From positions 47,136 through 111,135 of the forward strand of contig NZ_AP017565.1 of the NCBI RefSeq assembly GCF_003967015.1: a stretch of DNA of 64,000 nt. The letters are read 5' to 3'. The DNA is from Pseudanabaena sp. ABRG5-3. Lineage in GTDB: Bacteria; Cyanobacteriota; Cyanobacteriia; Pseudanabaenales; Pseudanabaenaceae. This document shows, piece by piece, positions 26,333 through 35,105 of the stretch (positions within the stretch are counted from its first letter, which is position 1; each line of letters opens with the position of its first letter). The notes under the pieces were generated by a model. It saw only the letters and a program-made list of their open reading frames with translations, searched no databases and had not been told where the DNA came from. Position numbers and translations under genes: made by a program.

Positions 26333-27652
26333 TTATTTCAACACCAAATTGGTAAGCATCGTATTCATTTTATTGACCGATTCTAAATACTCAGTTTCAG
26401 GTACAGACTCGGACACAATGCCAGCCCCTGCATTGAAGTAAATGCAGTCATCGTATTGATAAGCCGAACGAATTGCGATCGCTAAATCCGCAGTGCCTTG
26501 ACTATCAACCCAACCAATGCCACCCGCATACAAGCCTCTTGGTTCTGACTCTAAGCGATCAATCCACGCCAAAGCACTTTGCTTATCGATTCCAGAAACC
26601 GTAATACCAGGGAAGAGAACCTTTAAAGCATCCCACAGCGTTTTGTCAGACTTCAGTTCACCACCAACGCGAGAGGATAGGTGTTGCACACAGCGATATT
26701 TCTTCACTTCCATGAAGTCAAATACACGCACGGTATCAGGGTCACAAACCGAGTTAATCTCATCTTGAGCCAGCCAGACTGATAGGGCGTGTTCCTTAAC
26801 TTCTTTGGCATCGGTAAACAATTCGCCATTTAACTGCTGATCTTCTTCTAGATTTTGAGAGCGGGGACGAGTACCTGCTAGAGGATTGGTGATCACTTTG
26901 CGATCGCTATCAACAGTCATCAAGATCTCAGGACTAAAGCCCACTGCACTTACATTGTCCATATGCAGACAATAGGATCGCGCCGAATTATTACTTTGAG
27001 AACCGAGACAATAGGTTCCTAGGAGATCCATTTCGCCTTTGACTTTGACCGAACGCGCAAGGATCGCTTTATGCAGTTTCCCCTCTTGAATTGCTTGGAT
27101 CAGATTCTGTACTTGAGTTTGATAATGTTCGCGATCGGCAAAATCAACAACAGGTGGTGTGGCAGTATAGCTTCGCAATGGGCGATCAATCGCCAGAGCT
27201 TCGATAATCTTCATGAGCGGTTTCACACTTCTGATGCGGATACCTTTCTCAGTAATATGCAGTTCAGTTTCAGGAATAAAAAACTGTAGCAGTGGTTGCT
27301 CAATCGCTTTGCTATAGGGAGAATAAAAACGAGTGATGTCAAAGCCAACATAGCCATAGGCTGTCCAGTTTTCGATGGGCAAAGATCCTAAAACCTCCTC
27401 CACCTGCTTGAGCGGATCAACAACTGGGTAAGACTGAGTTTGTCCCATACATCTACAAATAACCATTTCGGCGCTCACAGCAATGTTCGCCAAGGCATTT
27501 CCTGCAATGCGCGTTTCGCGATCGCTTTGGTACAGCATATAGTTGGAGAACAAACCAATATCTAATAGATTTTGCAATAGGGATTGCGGATCTTTTGGGG
27601 TAGGCACAAACAATTCATGATAAACAAGAGACTGAATCGCAATAGAAGACAT
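26333..27652 (-). CDS. Salicylate synthase (MbtI/Irp9 type)
   Basis: A 439-residue chorismate-binding enzyme, the usual length of MbtI/Irp9 salicylate synthases. Conserved blocks are LHKAILARSVKV (catalytic Lys), TNPLAGTRPR, DAKEVKEHALSV, RCVQHLSS, FPGITVSGIDKQSAL, ESEPRGLYAGGIGW and NAGAGIVSESVPETEY; the Glu residues in the last blocks bind Mg2+. The order and spacing match mycobactin/yersiniabactin salicylate synthases, which convert chorismate to salicylate in one enzyme. No separate isochorismate-pyruvate lyase (PchB) is present, which supports the bifunctional reading. It is third in the carrier-ligase-synthase operon. An isochorismate synthase only, feeding a lyase elsewhere, is the alternative. 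Confidence 0.88.
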   Translation of the reverse strand: MSSIAIQSLVYHELFVPTPKDPQSLLQNLLDIGLFSNYMLYQSDRETRIAGNALANIAVSAEMVICRCMGQTQSYPVVDPLKQVEEVLGSLPIENWTAYGYVGFDITRFYSPYSKAIEQPLLQFFIPETELHITEKGIRIRSVKPLMKIIEALAIDRPLRSYTATPPVVDFADREHYQTQVQNLIQAIQEGKLHKAILARSVKVKGEMDLLGTYCLGSQSNNSARSYCLHMDNVSAVGFSPEILMTVDSDRKVITNPLAGTRPRSQNLEEDQQLNGELFTDAKEVKEHALSVWLAQDEINSVCDPDTVRVFDFMEVKKYRCVQHLSSRVGGELKSDKTLWDALKVLFPGITVSGIDKQSALAWIDRLESEPRGLYAGGIGWVDSQGTADLAIAIRSAYQYDDCIYFNAGAGIVSESVPETEYLESVNKMNTMLTNLVLK

Positions 27653-27685
27653 AGATAATTACCTAAATGTAAAAATGTTTTTGGT

Positions 27686-27718
27686 GAAGCTTTCCATCGC
27701 TGCGCGATGGAAAGCTTC
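27686..27718. terminator. 15-bp hairpin between ligase and salicylate synthase genes
   Basis: GAAGCTTTCCATCGC pairs perfectly around a TGC loop, ten bases past the ligase stop on the minus strand. It is internal to a co-directional gene pair, so it may attenuate or stabilise rather than fully terminate. Confidence 0.55.
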
Positions 27719-27727
27719 GGGTTTTGA

Positions 27728-29296
27728 TTAATACTGCTTGAGCAAGGCTTGGCGATGTACCTTACCTGTGGATGTACGCGGCAAAGTTTCCAGAAAATGG
27801 ATGCTTTTGGGCGCTTTAAAGTGAGGCAATTGTGACTTCACCAGTTGCCGCAGCTTATTTTCTAGAGCCACTGATGGTGTAAATCCAGATTTCAAGCTGA
27901 CATAGGCAATGACTTGATTGAGAGATTCATCCTGCTTATGGTCATTGCTAGCAGCCTGATTAGTCGCATTACTGGGCAAGACTGCCGCATCGAGGATACT
28001 TTCATGTTGGAGCAGCAGATCTTCAATTTCAAAGGGAGATACCCACATCCCATTGACCTTAAAAAAGTCATCATTGCGTCCCATGAACCGAAAATAGCCA
28101 TCGACATCTTTGACATATTTATCACCAGTCCGCATGGTCATTCCGTACAAAGCATTGCGGGTTGCTTGTAAGCGGTTCCAATAGCCCAGCATCAGACTCT
28201 CTCCCGTAACTTGGAGAGCGCCGATCTCACCTGTGGGCATGGGTTTTCCTTGCTCATCGACCACTTCTACTTCATAGCCTGAGACTGGATATCCAGAACT
28301 CCCTGCATGGCATTGATCAGGTCGATTTGATAGAAAGATATGCAGTAGCTCCGTTGTGCCAATGCCCTCGCAAATCTCCAGACCATACATCTCGCGCCAC
28401 TTTCGCCAAATTGTTGTGGGCAGTTGCTCGGCTGCCGAACAACATAGTCGTAATGAAGCAGCATGGAGAGGTGCAATTTCATTCAAAGAAAGAATCCCCG
28501 CGTAGATCCCAGGGATGCCAAATAGAACTGTTGGTAGATAGGTATGAATATCGGCAATGATGTCAAAGGCATTCGCAGCATCGGAGAGAATCGCTGCCGC
28601 ACCAACTGCCATCGGCATATATAAAGTATTACCTAAGCCATAGGCAAAAGGGATTTTGGCGACGGAATAAATTACATCATCTTCTCGTAGGTCGAGAACC
28701 CCTTTCGCATATTGCTCGGCACATACCACCATGCTTTGATGCAGATGAATCACTCCTTTGGGTTTGCCTGTACTGCCAGAGGTGTAAAGCCAAAAAGCAG
28801 GTTCTTCGCGATGGGTTTTCTCCCAAGGAATCTGTTCGTCCTGTTGAGTTAATTGCAAAATCAACGGATTCTCTCCATCTACTGGCAGAATATGCTTTAA
28901 ATATGGAGACTCAATAGGGGCAAGTTTTTCGCACCATGTCTGATTAGTCAGTAGTAATTTGGCGCGGCAGTCTTGGAGGATATATTGAATATCTTCCAAA
29001 GTGCTAGCGGTATTCACTGGCACTGGCACAAGCCCTAACCAGATTGCACCCCAGAAAGCAAAGACAAACTCTGGTGTATCGGGCAAAAGAATCGCGATCC
29101 GATTTTCGCGCTCTAGTCCCAACTGGGCGAGAAAGCTTGCCATCCGTCGCGCCCAACTGCTTACCTCGGAATAGGTATAGGTTTCATTGCGATAGTAAAA
29201 GGCAACTTTGTCACCCCGTTTGGCTTCGAGGTTCAGTTCGAGAAAGTGCGCTGCTACGTTAAACGTAGTAGGCAGGCGTATAGAAATACTTTCCAT
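27728..29296 (-). CDS. Aryl-acid AMP ligase, benzoate-CoA-ligase-like
   Basis: A 522-residue ANL-superfamily ligase. P-loop WLYTSGSTGKPKGVIH, motif GIGTTELLH, the TGDKYVKDVDGYFRFMGR hinge region and the C-terminal catalytic Lys in TSTGKVHRQ are all present. The N-terminal half (FNVAAHFLELNLEAKRGDKV; VPVNTASTLEDIQYIL) is closer to benzoate-CoA ligases than to the DhbE/YbtE salicyl-AMP ligases normally found in siderophore loci. With the salicylate synthase and a free carrier protein adjoining, the likely reaction is salicylate + ATP to salicyl-AMP and transfer to the carrier at 29356-29616. Transfer to CoA is the alternative. Confidence 0.85.
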   Translation of the reverse strand: MESISIRLPTTFNVAAHFLELNLEAKRGDKVAFYYRNETYTYSEVSSWARRMASFLAQLGLERENRIAILLPDTPEFVFAFWGAIWLGLVPVPVNTASTLEDIQYILQDCRAKLLLTNQTWCEKLAPIESPYLKHILPVDGENPLILQLTQQDEQIPWEKTHREEPAFWLYTSGSTGKPKGVIHLHQSMVVCAEQYAKGVLDLREDDVIYSVAKIPFAYGLGNTLYMPMAVGAAAILSDAANAFDIIADIHTYLPTVLFGIPGIYAGILSLNEIAPLHAASLRLCCSAAEQLPTTIWRKWREMYGLEICEGIGTTELLHIFLSNRPDQCHAGSSGYPVSGYEVEVVDEQGKPMPTGEIGALQVTGESLMLGYWNRLQATRNALYGMTMRTGDKYVKDVDGYFRFMGRNDDFFKVNGMWVSPFEIEDLLLQHESILDAAVLPSNATNQAASNDHKQDESLNQVIAYVSLKSGFTPSVALENKLRQLVKSQLPHFKAPKSIHFLETLPRTSTGKVHRQALLKQY

Positions 29297-29355
29297 TTAA
29301 TTTACTTGAATAAGCTCGGAAATACAGATTTATAGAGCGCTACGTAGAGCGCGAT

Positions 29356-29616
29356 TTATCCAGATAGAGAATTTGTAGCTGCGATACTGCAAATTTCTGC
29401 CAAGGTCATGTCATTCCTTGTTCCTAGTTTGAGGTCAATGTTAAGTTTGCGCTTTACTTCGAGGGCAAGCTTAACCGTTTCCACAGAGTCAAGTCCTAAA
29501 TGTTCATGCAGTAATGTCTCTGGGTGAAGCTCCTCTTGAGGGATGCCTAAATCCGTCAAAATTCCTTTTAATGTCTCTAATCGATCTTCTAATTTATCTA
29601 TTGCTACATTCTCCAA
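29356..29616 (-). CDS. Free-standing acyl/aryl carrier protein
   Basis: An 86-residue four-helix carrier. The phosphopantetheine site is GLDSVETVKL, with Ser about residue 43, and the preceding LHEHL and following LEVKRKLNIDL helices fit ACPs. It is the first gene of the leftward carrier-ligase-synthase operon and is the natural acceptor of the activated salicylate, acting as the aryl carrier (ArCP) that feeds the Cy domain of the NRPS. Siderophore ArCPs are usually fused to an isochorismatase or NRPS; a separate ACP-like carrier goes with the benzoate-CoA-ligase-like partner. Confidence 0.85.
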   Translation of the reverse strand: MENVAIDKLEDRLETLKGILTDLGIPQEELHPETLLHEHLGLDSVETVKLALEVKRKLNIDLKLGTRNDMTLAEICSIAATNSLSG

Positions 29617-29862
29617 TCAAGTACCTCTCTTTTCTACGATGTTCCTATTCTGATCAGAAATATCCTGCAAATATCTGTACTCCTAATTCCAAATCAAGCG
29701 TTAATTGAGCGCTAATTGACTTGCTAGTGTACGATACTTATTAATAATTAATTGCAATAAGTGATCAATAGCTTATTACATGAGTTTGACTTTTGGCAAG
29801 CAAAAACTAAATCTCATCGAAACCGCACACAAAACCGCATCCACAAACACACAATTGTGACT
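29617..29862. promoter_or_regulatory. Divergent promoter region, carrier operon and thioesterase
   Basis: A 246-base AT-rich spacer. ACTTATTAATAATTAATTGCAATAAGT at about 29737-29763 has inverted ACTTATT/AATAAGT ends, a Fur-box-like layout. An annotated-looking upstream GTG start for the thioesterase (29761) lies inside this motif and is not used here. Confidence 0.4.
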
Positions 29863-30633
29863 ATGACACCAACATTAACGACATTCAATAAATGGGTAAT
29901 TCGTCCTCAGCCCAATGCTCAAGCAGCATTACGGCTATTTTGTTTTCCCTATGCAGGTGGTGGTAGCCTCAGTTTTCGGAATTGGGCAAGCGCTCTGCCG
30001 TCAAATATGGAGATTTGCCCCATTGAATTACCAGGGAGGGGATTGCGGCTGGTGGAGCCTGCCTTTACACAACTGGAGCCGCTTGTGCAGGCGATCGCAA
30101 ATGCTCTGTTACCCGATCTCGATCACCCCTTTGCCTTTTTTGGTCACAGTATGGGAGCCTTACTGAGTTTTGAGTTAGCTCGATTCCTGCGCTGCCATTA
30201 CCAGTTAGCTCCAGTGCATCTGTTTGTTTCGGGCAGGCGATCACCACAAATCCCCAACCTCAATCCCCCTACCTACAACCTCCCCGAACAAGAATTTTTC
30301 GCGGAGCTACGTCGTCTCAATGGCACACCCGCCGAGGTATTGGACAATCAAGAACTCATGCAGTTGCTGTTGCCCACCCTCAGAGCCGATCTTGCCGTCG
30401 TCGAAACCTATGTTTACAGCCATGAAGCACCGTTAGAATGTCCAATCACTGTCTTTGGCGGCGATCAAGATCCTGAAGCTAGTGTCGAATCGCTCGAAGC
30501 ATGGCGATCGCAAACTAGCACTGATTTTGCCCTGCATCTGCTGCAAGGAGATCATTTTTTCTTGCACTCGGCACAGCATGACTTGTTGCAAGTGCTAGGA
30601 GATGATTTACAAGTAATTCTCAATAGTTTGTGA
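29863..30633 (+). CDS. Type II thioesterase
   Basis: A 256-residue alpha/beta hydrolase of the GrsT/YbtT class. Opening block LRLFCFPYAGGGSLSFRNW, IELPGRG, nucleophile elbow FFGHSMGAL, Asp in VFGGDQDP and His in GDHFFL complete a Ser-Asp-His triad. Start ATG 29863 is preferred to the GTG 34 codons upstream because the homologous fold begins a few residues later and the upstream segment lies in the promoter. Type II thioesterases clear misprimed carrier domains in NRPS/PKS lines, which matches its location. It might also hydrolyse the final product, as no TE domain occurs in the synthases. Confidence 0.9.
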   Translation: MTPTLTTFNKWVIRPQPNAQAALRLFCFPYAGGGSLSFRNWASALPSNMEICPIELPGRGLRLVEPAFTQLEPLVQAIANALLPDLDHPFAFFGHSMGALLSFELARFLRCHYQLAPVHLFVSGRRSPQIPNLNPPTYNLPEQEFFAELRRLNGTPAEVLDNQELMQLLLPTLRADLAVVETYVYSHEAPLECPITVFGGDQDPEASVESLEAWRSQTSTDFALHLLQGDHFFLHSAQHDLLQVLGDDLQVILNSL

Positions 30634-30683
30634 GAATTATCCCTGAAATTGCTAAAATCTAATTGAGAATTATTATATTTAAT

Positions 30684-31094
30684 ATGATTGTCATCAACGA
30701 AGCTAACTATCCGATTGTATCTGTCCATTTTGGGAATGCGTCAACTTTAGCAGACACCGAAAAGTATCTGTCCTATTTTGATAAATGGCTTTCTTTTAAT
30801 CAAAAATTTGGGCTAATTCTCGATCAATCAACTTCTCAAAAACAGAAAGATCAGGTCAAAAGCGATCCAGAGCAAATCGAGGCAATCCATCGCTTAACTG
30901 TTGAATGGGCAAAGCAAAATAAAGACAGAATTACGCAATTCTGCCTTGGCATGGCGATCGTTTATGATGGCGATGATTTAGAGAAACGCAAAAAAGCTGC
31001 TCCCAAAACCATCACAGGTATATTTGGATGTTCAGGACAAGTGTTTACAAGTCAAGGAGAAGCCGAGCAATGGCTTCTCTCTCGACTGTCGTAA
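30684..31094 (+). CDS. Small hypothetical protein downstream of thioesterase
   Basis: A 136-residue soluble protein that I do not assign to a named enzyme. It has an alternating pattern (IVINEANYPIVSVHFGNAST; FGLILDQST; FCLGMAIVYDG) resembling SpoIIAA/STAS-like small domains. A TTG seven codons upstream is possible, but the ATG at 30684 is better. It lies 50 bases after the thioesterase on the same strand and before a strong terminator, so the two are probably co-transcribed. Its role in siderophore metabolism is unknown. Confidence 0.65.
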   Translation: MIVINEANYPIVSVHFGNASTLADTEKYLSYFDKWLSFNQKFGLILDQSTSQKQKDQVKSDPEQIEAIHRLTVEWAKQNKDRITQFCLGMAIVYDGDDLEKRKKAAPKTITGIFGCSGQVFTSQGEAEQWLLSRLS

Positions 31095-31111
31095 AAATCT
31101 AGTAATATGCA

Positions 31112-31140
31112 TAATATGCAGCGCTTTGCGCTGCATATTA
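31112..31140. terminator. Bidirectional hairpin
   Basis: TAATATGCAGCGC pairs perfectly around a TTT loop and is followed by a T-run (TTTTTT). It lies between convergent genes, so it serves both. Confidence 0.75.
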
Positions 31141-31144
31141 TTTT

Positions 31145-33715
31145 TTAAAACTGGATGCCAATGGAACCCACCACAGAGAAGGGCGCACCAGGAGAATTGC
31201 CGAAATTACGACTTATACCACCAACACCACTGATGTAGTTGGTGTTGAAGAGATTATTAAAATTCAATCCAAAACGCCATTGATCGCGCTTATAGAAAAT
31301 TGCGGCATTAGTCAGGAAGTAGTCGCCCACTTCGTATGTATTTTGGCGATCGCCTGCACGATTGCCCACATAATTTACACCTAAACCAAAGCCGAGTCCT
31401 TGCAAATCACCATCAGGAATTTGGTAAGTTGTCCATATTCCAAAAGAATTGTAAGGAGAGCCTGGCAAACGATTACCGACAGGAATATCATTGTCTTCCG
31501 TAACTCTGGCATTGGTGTAAGCGTAGGAGGCAATTAGATTCCAATTCGGGGCAATTTCGCCAGAGATATCAAGCTCAATCCCCTGACTCTGTTGTTTGCC
31601 TGTGGCGACAGAGACAAATGGATCAAGTGGTGATACAGGTGTCGCCACATTTTGCTTAGTGATATTAAAGTAAGACAGGGTAGCAAATAGTTTTTTAGTT
31701 AACTCGGCTTTAATGCCCAACTCATAACCTTGAGCCTTTTCAGGTTCTAGAAAATCGCCATTGGCATCTTGTCCAATATTAGGCGCAAAGGATTGGGAAT
31801 AGTTGGCAAACAGAGCTACTGTTTCCGTCGGTTTATAAACCAAACCGAGGCGAGGACTCCAAGCACTATCATAACGACTCGTCCCCTCAAAGGTATTACG
31901 ATTAGTCACTCCATCAAAGCGAATCCCTGCGATCAGACTCAATTGATCACTAAAAGCAATTTGATCTTGTAGAAATATGCCTGTACGACTGATCGCCGTA
32001 TCACTTTCAGGAAGTTGCGGCACTGAATCAAAATTGGGACGGGAGAATAGTCCATAGGTGGGATTAAATACGTTTAGGGGCAAGATCTGAAGACGGCTAA
32101 TTTTGGTAAAGACATCGTTAAAAACACTCCAATTCAAATCCACTCCCGCTAACAGGGTATGTTTTACAGAGCCAGTCTCAAACTTACCAACTACATCAGT
32201 TTGGAGCGAATAGTCACTCGATTGCAGTTCACGTCTACCGTATAGCCTTCCTAAAATCCCTGTGGTTTCATTGAATAGGAACGGTAATGTTGAGTCAACC
32301 CGAAGATTTTGATCAGAATATCTAAAGGCATTGCGGATCTTCCAATTGTCATCAAACTGATGTTCTAATTTATAGCCAATGGAAAATGCTCTGCTTTTGA
32401 GACTGTCATCACGCTCTCCTAATATGCGATCGCGTGGTACATCAAGGACACCTCTACCAAGAGCAGGCAGTCCCACATCATAGGGGATCTGGTCGTTTGT
32501 ATATTCTAGGAAGAAGTTGAGATTAGTGCGATCGCTAATTTTCCATTGCACAACTGGCGCAATAAAGAAGCGTTCAGATTTGGTCTCAAAATTGCGAAAT
32601 CCATCCGAACGCTGATATGCAGCATTGAGGCGATAAAGGACATTCCCATCCGTATCTAAAGGTCCAGTAAAATCGATACTAGGACGCACAAAGCCAAAAC
32701 TACCTGCTTGCAATTGCAGATCATAAAAAGGCGTTGATAAAGGTTGTTTAGTCACAAGATTGATAATCCCCCCAGGATCAGCCTGTCCGTAAAGCACGGA
32801 TGCTGGCCCCTTGAGGACTTCAATGCGTTCTAAGTTAGCAGTTTCCTGTGGACTAAGATTGTAATAAGTGCGGAAGCCATCGCGCAAAATCGGAATATTT
32901 GCAAAGCTATCGGTGACAAATCCACGAATTGTGAGACTTTGAGCCGATGAAAAACCAGAGAGTTCGCCTGTAACACCGCTTACATTACGCAGAGCTTGAT
33001 CGACGCGGACAACCTGTTGATCTTTTAACACCTGTTGGGGAATTACTTGAATTGATTGAGGTGTATCAATAATCGCAGTATCGTTACGAGTGGCGGTGGA
33101 AGCATTGGGTACGCGATAGATAGGAGGGCGATCGCCTTCACCTGTAACTGTAATTTCTTCCTCTTCGTCATCATCAGCCTGAGCGACAGGATTAGGATTT
33201 GCATCAACATTCTGCGAAACTAGACTGGCTTGGGGTACAGCATTAATTCCTGTGACAATCACCCGCACATAACTAGCATTTGCCTGACTTACGGATACAT
33301 TGGCAATCCCATCAACAGGATTCTCTGCGAGAAAGCGATCGCCACTCGGTAGCGCTAATCTAGCATTGGGGATATCAAAGTAGAGTAACTTACCTGAAGT
33401 TTGGGCGGCAGGGGGAACGATACTACCACTAGCTGTTTCTAAGGTAACTTCGATTCCAGTAGCAGTGGGATTAAGCTTGACACCTGTGATTTGCACTGGA
33501 CTGGTGGAATTTTGGGCAAGTAATCCTGAAGCGTTGGTGGAAACTTTTTGTAACTCCTCCACATTTTGAACTTTTCCATTCGCTTGGGATTCTATTTGAT
33601 TAGAAGGATTGTCTAGAGTTTCGGCGGAGACAAGATGGAGTTTAAAGAATACGGGTGATGCAATACTGGCGATTGCACAGACGAAACTAGCGACTAAAAG
33701 GCGATCGGATTTCAT
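31145..33715 (-). CDS. TonB-dependent siderophore receptor with AMIN domain
   Basis: An 856-residue outer-membrane receptor. The order is signal peptide (residues 1-31), AMIN domain (about 75-165: VQITGVKLNPTATGIEVTLE), TonB-box-like EEEITVTGEGD (about 186-196), plug domain (about 215-330: NDTAIIDTPQSIQVIPQQVL; LERIEVLKGPASVLYGQADP) and a 22-strand barrel ending in aromatic Phe (GSIGIQF). AMIN-plug-barrel order is typical of cyanobacterial siderophore receptors. It belongs to the FhuA/FecA-like TonB-siderophore group (TIGR01783-like) and lies divergent from the ABC importer, so it most likely recaptures the siderophore made here. Confidence 0.93.
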   Translation of the reverse strand: MKSDRLLVASFVCAIASIASPVFFKLHLVSAETLDNPSNQIESQANGKVQNVEELQKVSTNASGLLAQNSTSPVQITGVKLNPTATGIEVTLETASGSIVPPAAQTSGKLLYFDIPNARLALPSGDRFLAENPVDGIANVSVSQANASYVRVIVTGINAVPQASLVSQNVDANPNPVAQADDDEEEEITVTGEGDRPPIYRVPNASTATRNDTAIIDTPQSIQVIPQQVLKDQQVVRVDQALRNVSGVTGELSGFSSAQSLTIRGFVTDSFANIPILRDGFRTYYNLSPQETANLERIEVLKGPASVLYGQADPGGIINLVTKQPLSTPFYDLQLQAGSFGFVRPSIDFTGPLDTDGNVLYRLNAAYQRSDGFRNFETKSERFFIAPVVQWKISDRTNLNFFLEYTNDQIPYDVGLPALGRGVLDVPRDRILGERDDSLKSRAFSIGYKLEHQFDDNWKIRNAFRYSDQNLRVDSTLPFLFNETTGILGRLYGRRELQSSDYSLQTDVVGKFETGSVKHTLLAGVDLNWSVFNDVFTKISRLQILPLNVFNPTYGLFSRPNFDSVPQLPESDTAISRTGIFLQDQIAFSDQLSLIAGIRFDGVTNRNTFEGTSRYDSAWSPRLGLVYKPTETVALFANYSQSFAPNIGQDANGDFLEPEKAQGYELGIKAELTKKLFATLSYFNITKQNVATPVSPLDPFVSVATGKQQSQGIELDISGEIAPNWNLIASYAYTNARVTEDNDIPVGNRLPGSPYNSFGIWTTYQIPDGDLQGLGFGLGVNYVGNRAGDRQNTYEVGDYFLTNAAIFYKRDQWRFGLNFNNLFNTNYISGVGGISRNFGNSPGAPFSVVGSIGIQF

Positions 33716-34046
33716 TATGATGTTAGGTATCGATTTGATATTGATAAGTTCGGGGCAAGTTGGCGCTTGCCCTATTTTTTGAGTATTCTTTATAAATCTA
33801 CTTAAGAACTAATTGCAATTAAATTTGAGCATTTAATTCAAGTATAAGCAATAGCTAATTTTCCTCTTAGCCTATAAAACCTATAACTAGCGTGTTAAGT
33901 AAGCAGATATAGAATATTCTTATTGCTATTAATTAGCATTTAGTACTAAGATTAATAGCAAAATAACTGATCAATTGCAAGTCAATAGCAATAATTTAGT
34001 AATCAAATTTACTTAACCTGATACTTCACAGCCGATTGACAACCTG
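33716..34046. promoter_or_regulatory. AT-rich divergent control region, receptor and ABC importer
   Basis: 331 bases without a gene. Repeated ATTGC/GCAAT and TAGCAA elements occur: TATTGCTATTAATTAGCAT near 33921, ATTAATAGCAAAATAA near 33952 and CAATAGCAATAATTTAG near 33979. They resemble TATTGCTAATTACTTGCAT ahead of exbB. These are candidates for a Fur or PchR-like AraC site. No regulator gene for them is in the island. Confidence 0.45.
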
Positions 34047-34052
34047 TTGCAG

Positions 34053-35105
34053 ATGAATCTAGTACAAAAAACTCACTCTATGTCCCAACCACTTTTTTTG
34101 CGTCCACCTAGATATCTGAGAGCATCGCCGATCGCAGGTTTATTACTAGGGGCGATCGCCTTGAGCCTTTGCCTGATCTATAGCATTACCTTGGGAGCAA
34201 AGGATATTTCCCTAGCCGTGATTCTCAAATCTTTTACAGACTTTGATCGCTCCTTCGATCATCTGATCATTCAAACTGTGAGATTACCGCGATCGCTGAT
34301 GGCGATCGCCGTTGGTGCAGCACTATCTGTTTCAGGAGCGTTAATGCAAGGCTTGACTCGCAACCCCTTAGCGGAAACGGGCATCTTAGGGATTAGTTCA
34401 GGCGGTGCATTGGCTGTCGTGGGGACATTATTTGTATTTGGCAACTCTTCACTGACAGTCTATGCGATCGCCGCTTTTGTCGGCGCAGCGATCGCTGCTG
34501 TCGTGGTGTATTGTTTAGCCTCCCTTGGTGTTGGTGGTGCAACTCCCTTAAATCTGACAATCGCAGGCGCAGCAATTACCGCCTTTATTTCGGCGATTAC
34601 CACCACAATTCTGATCGTCAGTCAACAAACCTTAGAAGAGATGCGCTTCTGGTTGGCAGGTTCCCTATCTGGTCGAGATTTTGAACTGTTTTTGCAAGTT
34701 TTACCATTCATGGGCGTGGGCTTAATCCTTGCCTTGATTTTAGCGAGTCAAATTACCACGATGAGCTTAGGAGAAGATATCGCCGCCAGTTTAGGTCAGC
34801 AAACCCTTGGCATTAAGCTCTTAACCGTAACCAGTGTGGTGCTATTGGCAGGAAGTTCCGTGGCGATCGCAGGGCCCATTGGTTTTGTAGGTTTAGTTGT
34901 TCCTCACGGAGTTCGCTTTTTTATCAAGACTGACTATCGCTGGATTCTGCCCTATTCGGCGATTTTTGGCGCAATTCTTTTATTACTTTCAGACATTGCC
35001 GCCAGAGTATTACTTAAACCGCAGGAATTGCCCGTAGGTGTGATGACGGCTCTCGTTGGCGCTCCGATGTTTATCTATCTTGCCAAATCCAAAGTCAAAA
35101 AATGA
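34053..35105 (+). CDS. FecCD-family iron-siderophore ABC permease (first)
   Basis: A 350-residue integral membrane protein with about nine or ten helices of the BtuC/FecCD family. Hallmarks are RLPRSLMAIAVGAALSVSGA, LTRNPLAETGILGISSGG, and GFVGLVVPHGVRFF followed by the ATPase-coupling region. ATG 34053 is used; TTG 34047 and ATG 34080 are alternatives. Its stop overlaps the next start (ATGA), so the permeases are co-translated and should form a heterodimer. Confidence 0.92.
   Translation: MNLVQKTHSMSQPLFLRPPRYLRASPIAGLLLGAIALSLCLIYSITLGAKDISLAVILKSFTDFDRSFDHLIIQTVRLPRSLMAIAVGAALSVSGALMQGLTRNPLAETGILGISSGGALAVVGTLFVFGNSSLTVYAIAAFVGAAIAAVVVYCLASLGVGGATPLNLTIAGAAITAFISAITTTILIVSQQTLEEMRFWLAGSLSGRDFELFLQVLPFMGVGLILALILASQITTMSLGEDIAASLGQQTLGIKLLTVTSVVLLAGSSVAIAGPIGFVGLVVPHGVRFFIKTDYRWILPYSAIFGAILLLLSDIAARVLLKPQELPVGVMTALVGAPMFIYLAKSKVKK

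Noticed and set aside
29761..29862. Extended N-terminus of the thioesterase from the GTG at 29761
   Set aside because: The segment is Asn/Lys/His rich, unlike the family, and overlaps promoter-like sequence; the ATG at 29863 fits the fold.
34393..34575. Minus-strand and alternate-frame ORFs inside the PKS, NRPS, FecCD and other long genes
   Set aside because: They are shadows of strongly supported genes, lack ribosome sites and have atypical composition.
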